Made by a program: the position numbers and the translations under genes
Shown here: positions 6,810 through 11,215 of the stretch, one piece after another
How positions within the stretch are numbered: the stretch's first letter is position 1
Layout of the letters: each line of letters begins with the position of its first letter
Origin: CAYRGG01 sp964423745
GTDB taxonomy: Bacteria > Pseudomonadota > Gammaproteobacteria > Competibacterales > Competibacteraceae
Reading direction: 5' to 3'
DNA: 11,215 nucleotides
NCBI GenBank assembly: GCA_964423745.1
Contig: CAYRGG010000098.1
Coordinates: 1 to 11,215, forward strand
The notes under the pieces: generated by a model
What the model was told of the DNA's origin: nothing
The model's database searches: none
The model's input: the letters and a program-made list of their open reading frames with translations, nothing else

Positions 6810-6834
6810 ACAAGTGCATAATACTTGTTAATAT
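6806..6834 (+). promoter_or_regulatory. Candidate promoter of the initiator tRNA / rimP operon
   Basis: TTGAAC at 6806-6811 and TAATAT at 6829-6834 are separated by exactly 17 bp, placing transcription start near 6841, six bases before the mature tRNA 5' end. Each hexamer matches the sigma-70 consensus at four of six positions. The -35 overlaps the stop codon of the upstream gene. An alternative -10, CATAAT at 6817-6822, is closer to consensus but has no good -35. The position fits a tRNA promoter; the elements are moderate. Confidence 0.5.
6809..6829. repeat. 7-bp inverted repeat inside the tRNA promoter spacer
   Basis: AACAAGT (6809-6815) and ACTTGTT (6823-6829) are perfect inverted copies around a 7-base centre, filling nearly the whole -35 to -10 spacer. 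It could be an operator or a weak hairpin at the end of the upstream transcript. There is no T tail, so a standard intrinsic terminator is less likely. Confidence 0.4.
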
Positions 6835-6846
6835 TCGTGTTCCTGA

Positions 6847-6923
<77 letters not shown>

Positions 6924-6931
6924 GTTGTGAT

Positions 6932-6956
6932 AAAAGCCTTAAGGTAGGCTTTTTTT
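6932..6956 (+). terminator. Intrinsic terminator after the initiator tRNA
   Basis: AAAAGCCT (6932-6939) pairs with AGGCTTTT (6946-6953) around a six-base loop, and the T run continues to 6956. It lies nine bases after the tRNA CCA end. In E. coli partial termination here, with read-through, sets expression of rimP-nusA-infB; the same is likely here, because no strong separate promoter for rimP is visible downstream. Confidence 0.75.
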
Positions 6957-7007
6957 GCAATTGCGGTTAGTTCGAGCAGATTTTAAGTGTAGTCATTGTG
7001 TTTTTTA

Positions 7008-7038
7008 AAAAGTGGGCCTATGGCCCACTTTTCGTTTC
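7008..7038 (+). terminator. Second hairpin in the rimP leader, terminator-like
   Basis: An 11-bp perfect stem, AAAAGTGGGCC at 7008-7018 with GGCCCACTTTT at 7022-7032, is closed by a TAT loop. The descending arm ends in TTTT, followed by CG and TTT. It ends about 18 bases before the rimP ATG. It may act as a second partial terminator or attenuator, or as a processing or NusA-response structure in the leader. The function is inferred from position and from the E. coli operon. Confidence 0.6.
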
Positions 7039-7050
7039 CGGGTAGTTAAA

Positions 7051-7506
7051 ATGCGCCAAGTTGCCACTAAATTTAGACGCATTATCGCTCCTGTTGTGGA
7101 ATCTATGGGGTATGAACTGTTTGGTATTGAATTTTCACCACGCGGCACAGATGTCTTGCTACGTATTTATATTGATCAGCCTTCTGGTATCAGTATAGCG
7201 GACTGTGAGCGGGTAAGTCGTCAGGTTAGTGGTTTGCTAAACGTTGAAGATGTAATTCCCACTCACTATGTCTTAGAGGTGTCTTCACCTGGGTTAGATC
7301 GGCCCCTATTTGAGACAGAGCATTTTGTGCGTTTTAGGGGTCATAGGGTTCGAGTCCAGCTTGTCGCACCCTGCAAAGGTCGGCGCAACCTCGTCGGTTG
7401 TCTTATGGGTACGGAAAACGACGAAGTCGTTATCGATAGCGATGGCGAAGCATTCTCAGTACCTTTGGAAAACATTAAAAAAGCCCGATTGATCCCTGAA
7501 CTTTAG
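7051..7506 (+). CDS. rimP: Ribosome maturation factor RimP
   Basis: Binds the 30S subunit during late assembly and is needed for its maturation. From ATG 7051 the protein has 151 residues, the normal RimP length, and opens with TKFRRIIAPVVESMGYELFGIEF, matching the family N-terminal domain. The signature LEVSSPGLDRPL falls at residues 75-86, followed by HFVRFRGHRVRV and a C-terminal SH3-like domain ending FSVPLENIKKARLIPEL. A longer frame from GTG 7012 would add 13 residues, but that codon lies in the stem of the leader hairpin and the added residues have no family match, so I reject it. It is the first protein gene of the operon, 27 bp before nusA. Confidence 0.95.
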   Translation: MRQVATKFRRIIAPVVESMGYELFGIEFSPRGTDVLLRIYIDQPSGISIADCERVSRQVSGLLNVEDVIPTHYVLEVSSPGLDRPLFETEHFVRFRGHRVRVQLVAPCKGRRNLVGCLMGTENDEVVIDSDGEAFSVPLENIKKARLIPEL

Positions 7507-7533
7507 GGTAATGGTAGTCGGGAGATAAACACC

Positions 7534-9033
7534 ATGAGTAAAGAGATTTTGTTGGTTGTGGATGCCGTTTCTAACGAAAAAGGTGTCAGTAAAGACGTTA
7601 TATTTGAAGCTTTAGAGGCGGCGTTAGCATCGGCGGCAAAAAAGCGTTACGAAGAAGACGTGGATGCACGGGTTACCATTGATCGTCGTTCTGGAGAGTA
7701 CAGTACGTTTCGGCGCTGGTCAGTTGTCGAAGACGAAAACACGCTAGAGTTTCCAGCACAGCAAATGATTTTGCCTGAAGCTCGTAAAAAACAGCCTGAT
7801 ATAGAAGTTGGGCAGTATCTTGAAGAGCCTCTTGAAAACCCTGCTTTTGGTCGAATTGCAGCTCAGACTGCTAAACAAGTTATCGTGCAGAAAGTGCGGG
7901 AAGCGGAACGTGCACAGATTATCGAAGCTTTTCTGCATCGAAAAGGGGAACTTATCAGCGGCGTTGTCAAACGTATTGAACGCGGCAACGTTTTTATGGA
8001 TTTAGGTGGGAACGTAGAGGCTTTTGTCGCTCGCGAAGATTTGATTCCTCGCGAGCCTGTGCGCGTGGGGGACCGGATTCGCGGTTATTTAAAAGACGTG
8101 CGGTCTGAACCCCGTGGACCACAGCTATTTATAAGCCGGGTTGTACCTGAATTGTTGATTGCTTTGTTTACCCTTGAAGTACCAGAAATCAGCCAAGGCG
8201 TTATTGAGCTTAAAGGCGCTGCTCGTGATCCAGGTGCTCGTGCAAAGCTGGCTGTGAAAAGTAACGATTCTCGCATTGATCCGGTCGGCGCCTGTGTTGG
8301 TATGCGTGGTTCCCGGGTGCAAAGCGTTTCTAATGAGTTAGCTGGCGAGCGAGTAGACATCGTCTTGTGGAACGAAAATCCTGCTCAATATGTGATCAAC
8401 GCCATGTCACCTGCTGAAGTCATTGCCATTGTTGTGGATGAAGATTCCCACAGTATGGATATTATTGTTGCGGAAGATAAACTTTCTCAAGCTATTGGCC
8501 GAGGCGGTCAAAACGTACGCCTTGCTAGCGAATTAACGGGATGGGAACTCAATGTTATGACTGAAACTCAGGCAGAAGCAAAGTCAGGTATTGAGGAGAC
8601 TGCTCTACAAGATATGTTCATGGACGTCCTTGACGTTGATACTGAAATTGCAGGAGTCCTAGTGCGAGAAGGTTTTGCTAGTCTTGAAGAGGTTGCTTAT
8701 GTTCCTGCCCACGAGATGTTGGAAGTACATGAATTCGATACGGAAATTGTTGAAGAGCTACGTAACCGAGCTCGCGATGCATTACTAACGCGGGCGATTG
8801 CCGCAGAGGAAAAACTGGGTGATGCAGAACCTGCAGAAGATCTTCTAAGCCTTGAAGGCATGGACGAAGATTTGGCTTATTCATTAGCTGGACAAGGTGT
8901 ATTAACACGAGAAGGGCTTGCGGAATTGTCCGTAGACGATTTAACAGAATTAGCGAATTTAGATGAAGAGCGTGCTGCCCAGTTGATTATGACTGCGCGA
9001 GCACCCTGGTTTTCGAATGGCCAACAAGGTTAA
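7534..9033 (+). CDS. nusA: Transcription termination/antitermination factor NusA
   Basis: RNA polymerase-bound factor that promotes pausing and hairpin-dependent termination, and antitermination on rRNA. The 499 residues (E. coli about 495) show the full order: N-terminal polymerase-binding domain (about 1-125), S1 domain (about 135-200, ISGVVKRIERGNVFMDLGG), KH1 (ACVGMRGSRVQSV), KH2 (AIGRGGQNVRLASELTGW), then two acidic C-terminal repeats (DVDTEIAGVLVREGFASLEEVAYV and LLSLEGMDEDLAYSLAGQGV) as in enteric NusA, where the C-terminal repeat contacts the alpha subunit CTD. GGGAG at 7520-7524 precedes ATG 7534. NusA autoregulates this operon in E. coli through leader termination, and the two leader hairpins upstream would suit that. 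Confidence 0.97.
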   Translation: MSKEILLVVDAVSNEKGVSKDVIFEALEAALASAAKKRYEEDVDARVTIDRRSGEYSTFRRWSVVEDENTLEFPAQQMILPEARKKQPDIEVGQYLEEPLENPAFGRIAAQTAKQVIVQKVREAERAQIIEAFLHRKGELISGVVKRIERGNVFMDLGGNVEAFVAREDLIPREPVRVGDRIRGYLKDVRSEPRGPQLFISRVVPELLIALFTLEVPEISQGVIELKGAARDPGARAKLAVKSNDSRIDPVGACVGMRGSRVQSVSNELAGERVDIVLWNENPAQYVINAMSPAEVIAIVVDEDSHSMDIIVAEDKLSQAIGRGGQNVRLASELTGWELNVMTETQAEAKSGIEETALQDMFMDVLDVDTEIAGVLVREGFASLEEVAYVPAHEMLEVHEFDTEIVEELRNRARDALLTRAIAAEEKLGDAEPAEDLLSLEGMDEDLAYSLAGQGVLTREGLAELSVDDLTELANLDEERAAQLIMTARAPWFSNGQQG

Positions 9034-9053
9034 GCCGTTCTGGAGGTAACTAG

Positions 9054-11215
9054 ATGTCAGATGTAACGGTGAGACAGTTTGCAACGGTAGTTGGTATTCC
9101 AGTGAACCGATTGTTAGTGCAGTTTGAAGAGGCTGGCATTAAGGTTTCTAATGCTGACGCTACCATTACTGATGCGCAGAAGAAAGACTTGTTGGCCCAT
9201 TTGCGCAAGAGCCATGGAAAAAAGGAGCGGCTTGGAATTTCCGAGCCAAAAAAAATTACGCTCAAGCGTAAAACCCACAGTGAAATAAGAATGTCTAGTG
9301 GAGCGGGTCAAGTAAAAACAGTGAGTGTTGAGGTACGTAAAAAACGCACTTATGTTAAACGTCGTGTAGTTATCGAGGAAGAGAGTAAACGTCTCGAGCG
9401 TCTAGAAGAGTCAGGAGGCTACCTTGATCAAGCGCAACCGCAGCCAACCATAGAAGCAGAAGCAAAGATCGAAGAAGAAGCACACCATCAAGCAGAGGAA
9501 GAAGAACGCCGTCAGGCCGAGGAAGAAGCAAACCGTCAGGCTGCTGAAGAGGAGGTGCGTCGTCAGGCCGAGGAAGAAGCACGTCGTCAAGCTGAGAAAG
9601 AGGCGAGTCGTCAGGCCGAGGAAGAAGCACGTCGTCAAGCTGAGAAAGAGGCGAGTCGTCANNNNNNNNNNNNNNNNNNNNNNNNNNNNNNNNNNNNNNN
9701 NNNNNNNNNNNNNNNNNNNNNNNNNNNNNNNNNNNNNNNNNNNNNNNNNNNNNNNNNNNNNGGCTGAAGAGACTCGACGAGCAGTGCAAAACGAGGAGCA
9801 AAAACCACGTCGTCCTCAAGTTGCCACGCAGGTTGACAAGGATAAAGCCCAGGAAATTTTGGAGTCTAAAGATGTAGCAAAAGCCCATGCAAACCCTGAA
9901 GAAAGGAGTGCAGCTGCTACAGTAGTTCAGGCAAAGAAACGGGTTAGCGAAGGAGAGCGTGGCGCAAAAGGTCGTGCAGAGGTCACGGGTGATAAGCCTA
10001 GTCGCCGTAAAGTTAAAAAATCTAAAGTTGAAAAAAAAGAAGTGTCTTCAACACCCAGGCGTCATGGATTTGCTAAACCGACAGCACCGATTATTCGGGA
10101 TGTTACTATTCCCGAAACTATCAGCGTGGCTGATCTGGCTCAGAAGATGTCTGTCAAGGCGACAGAGGTTATTAGAGCGCTAATGAAGTTAGGTTCCATG
10201 GTGACCATTAACCAAGTGCTAGACCAAGAGACAGCTGCCATTGTGGTTGAAGAGCTTGGGCATAATTACAAGCTTTTAAAAGAAAATGCCCTTGAGGAAG
10301 AATTGGTGGCCCAGTCAGACGCACAGGGGAAATCTACATCGAGGGCACCGGTCGTGACTATTATGGGACATGTTGACCATGGAAAAACGTCTTTGTTGGA
10401 TTACATCCGCCGCACTCGAGTGGCCGCTGGCGAAGCGGGAGGCATTACTCAACACATTGGTGCTTACAACGTTAAGACTGAAAAGGGCACTATTACCTTT
10501 CTGGATACGCCGGGTCATGCGGCTTTTACAGCCATGCGCGCCCGTGGCGCAAAAGTAACAGATATTGTGATTTTGGTGGTGGCAGCCGATGACGGTGTTA
10601 TGCCTCAAACCGTTGAAGCTGTTCAACATGCGAAAGCTGCCGATGTGCCCATTGTGGTAGCTATTAACAAGATTGATAAACCGGAAGCTGATATCGACCG
10701 AATAAAAGGTGAGTTAGCAAGCCGGGATGTGATCCCTGAAGAATGGGGTGGAGATACGCTATTTGCTCATGTTTCTGCTAAATCCGGTGAGGGTATTGAT
10801 GATCTGTTGGATCAGATATTAGTACAGGCAGAAGTGCTTGAGCTTGAAGCCGTCGCAGAGGGTCCTGCAAGAGGGGTGGTTGTGGAGTCTCGTCTGGATA
10901 AAGGACGGGGTCCAGTTGCCACTGTGTTAGTGCAGGATGGCACTCTCCATAAAGGCGATACGATTTTGAGTGGTCTTGAGTATGGGCGAGTACGTGCGAT
11001 GCTCAACGAAGCGGGTGAACAAGCCTCTGAGGCTGGTCCCTCGACTCCCGTGGAAGTCCTGGGCCTTTCCGGCGCTCCTAATGCCGGTGACGAAGTCATT
11101 GCCGTCAGTGACGAACGTAAAGCTCGGGAAATCGCTTTGTTTCGACAGGGCAAGTTCCGTGAGGTCAAACTGGCTAAGCAGCAAAAAGCTAAACTTGAGA
11201 ATGTTTTTGAGCAGA
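9054..11215 (+). CDS. infB: Translation initiation factor IF-2, interrupted by a gap and cut by the window end
   Basis: GTPase that places fMet-tRNA on the 30S subunit and promotes subunit joining. ATG 9054 has a strong GGAGG at 9042-9046. Domain order: first IF2 N-domain (residues 1 to about 55), IF2-associated basic region (ITLKRKTHSE, VRKKRTYVKRR), a long Glu/Ala/Arg/Gln linker with repeats, the N gap, more linker, a second IF2 N-like domain (RDVTIPETISVADLAQKM, near 10099), then the G domain. G motifs are GHVDHGKT (10366-10389), DTPGH (10504-10518), NKID (10666-10677) and SAK (10774-10782), followed by domain II (LDKGRGPVATVLV, EYGRVRAM). The window ends in the KLENVFEQ segment, so about 210 C-terminal residues are missing by comparison with E. 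coli IF2. The frame after the gap restarts at 9763, one base out of phase with the frame before it if 100 N is taken literally; this is a gap-size artefact rather than evidence of a pseudogene. Confidence 0.95.
9248..9271 (-). terminator. Terminator-like hairpin plus T8 on the antisense strand of infB
   Basis: Read on the minus strand, TTACGC-TTGA-GCGTAA (9271-9256) is a perfect 6-bp stem with a four-base loop, followed directly by eight T (9255-9248). It lies in the basic region of infB, where lysine codons create the A run. The stem is short, so it may be coincidental. Confidence 0.3.
9561..9661 (+). repeat. Perfect 48-bp tandem repeat in the infB linker
   Basis: Two identical 48-bp copies (9561-9608 and 9609-9656) are followed by the first five bases of a third copy, which runs into the N gap. 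Each copy codes for 16 residues, RQAEEEARRQAEKEAS, itself two 8-residue subunits. Looser versions of the subunit (RQAEEEAN, RQAAEEEVR) extend upstream to about 9500. The product is a charged, helix-forming linker between the IF2 N-domains and the G domain. Confidence 0.9.
9662..9761. other. Assembly gap of 100 N inside infB
   Basis: Exactly 100 N, a common placeholder for unknown length. It starts five bases into a repeat unit. The coding frames before and after agree only if the missing length is a multiple of three, which 100 is not. The real length is therefore unknown and probably holds more repeat copies. Confidence 0.95.

Noticed and set aside
7012..7050. Upstream GTG start for rimP adding 13 residues
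   Set aside because: The codon lies in the stem of a strong hairpin, has no ribosome binding site, and the added residues match nothing in the RimP family; ATG 7051 fits the family N-terminus.
9248..9271. Programmed -1 frameshift site (A8 plus stem-loop) in infB
   Set aside because: The stem follows the A run with no spacer, the stem is weak, and IF2 has no known frameshift product.
9500..9661. CRISPR-like repeat array
   Set aside because: The repeats are contiguous without spacers, in frame within infB, and encode a coherent charged linker.
9054..9767. infB as a truncated 237-residue gene or pseudogene
   Set aside because: The apparent stop comes only from taking the placeholder gap as 100 bases; intact IF2 coding resumes at 9763.
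9370..9888. Leucine- and proline-rich minus-strand ORF across the infB repeat
   Set aside because: It is the complement of the repetitive Glu/Arg/Gln linker of infB, which by composition leaves long open frames on the other strand, and it reads through the N gap.

Overview
The window looks like a piece of gammaproteobacterial chromosome with a moderate, slightly AT-leaning base composition. Three things point that way: an RpoS-type sigma factor at the left edge, an AlaC-type aminotransferase followed by homoserine dehydrogenase, and the order initiator tRNA-Met, rimP, nusA, infB, which matches the metY-rimP-nusA-infB locus of E. coli. The genus cannot be named from this sequence. A run of exactly 100 N inside infB shows that this is a draft or metagenome scaffold.

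Left part (1-3787). The 3' end of rpoS converges on a small Mth938/NDUFAF3-like gene. A 287-bp divergent intergenic region follows, carrying a consensus-like promoter. Next come alaC (pyruvate to alanine transamination) and hom (aspartate semialdehyde to homoserine). Their stop and start codons overlap (GTGA), so they are almost certainly cotranscribed and translationally coupled. The threonine synthase gene thrC, which often follows hom, is not here.

Middle part (3788-6809) is the least familiar stretch. A 21-codon ORF overlaps the start of an rpfE-type gene (COG4255-like, function unknown). On the minus strand is a four-helix membrane protein resembling the DUF1461/Lit lipoprotein transacylase family. 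Divergent from it is a complete, catalytically intact endonuclease/exonuclease/phosphatase-fold hydrolase with no signal peptide.

Right part (6810-11215) is the translation/transcription operon. It begins with a candidate promoter and an initiator tRNA with an unusual U1-U72 mismatch, followed by two strong hairpins, rimP, nusA and infB. The last gene is cut by the window edge and interrupted by the N gap, which falls inside a perfect 48-bp tandem repeat coding for the charged IF2 linker. RimP (30S maturation), NusA (elongation, termination and antitermination) and IF2 (delivery of fMet-tRNA) act together with the initiator tRNA encoded in front of them.

I found no convincing new multi-gene system. 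The points most worth checking are the Lit-like protein in a Gram-negative background, the U1-U72 initiator tRNA, the small ORF coupled to rpfE, and the collapsed repeat in infB.
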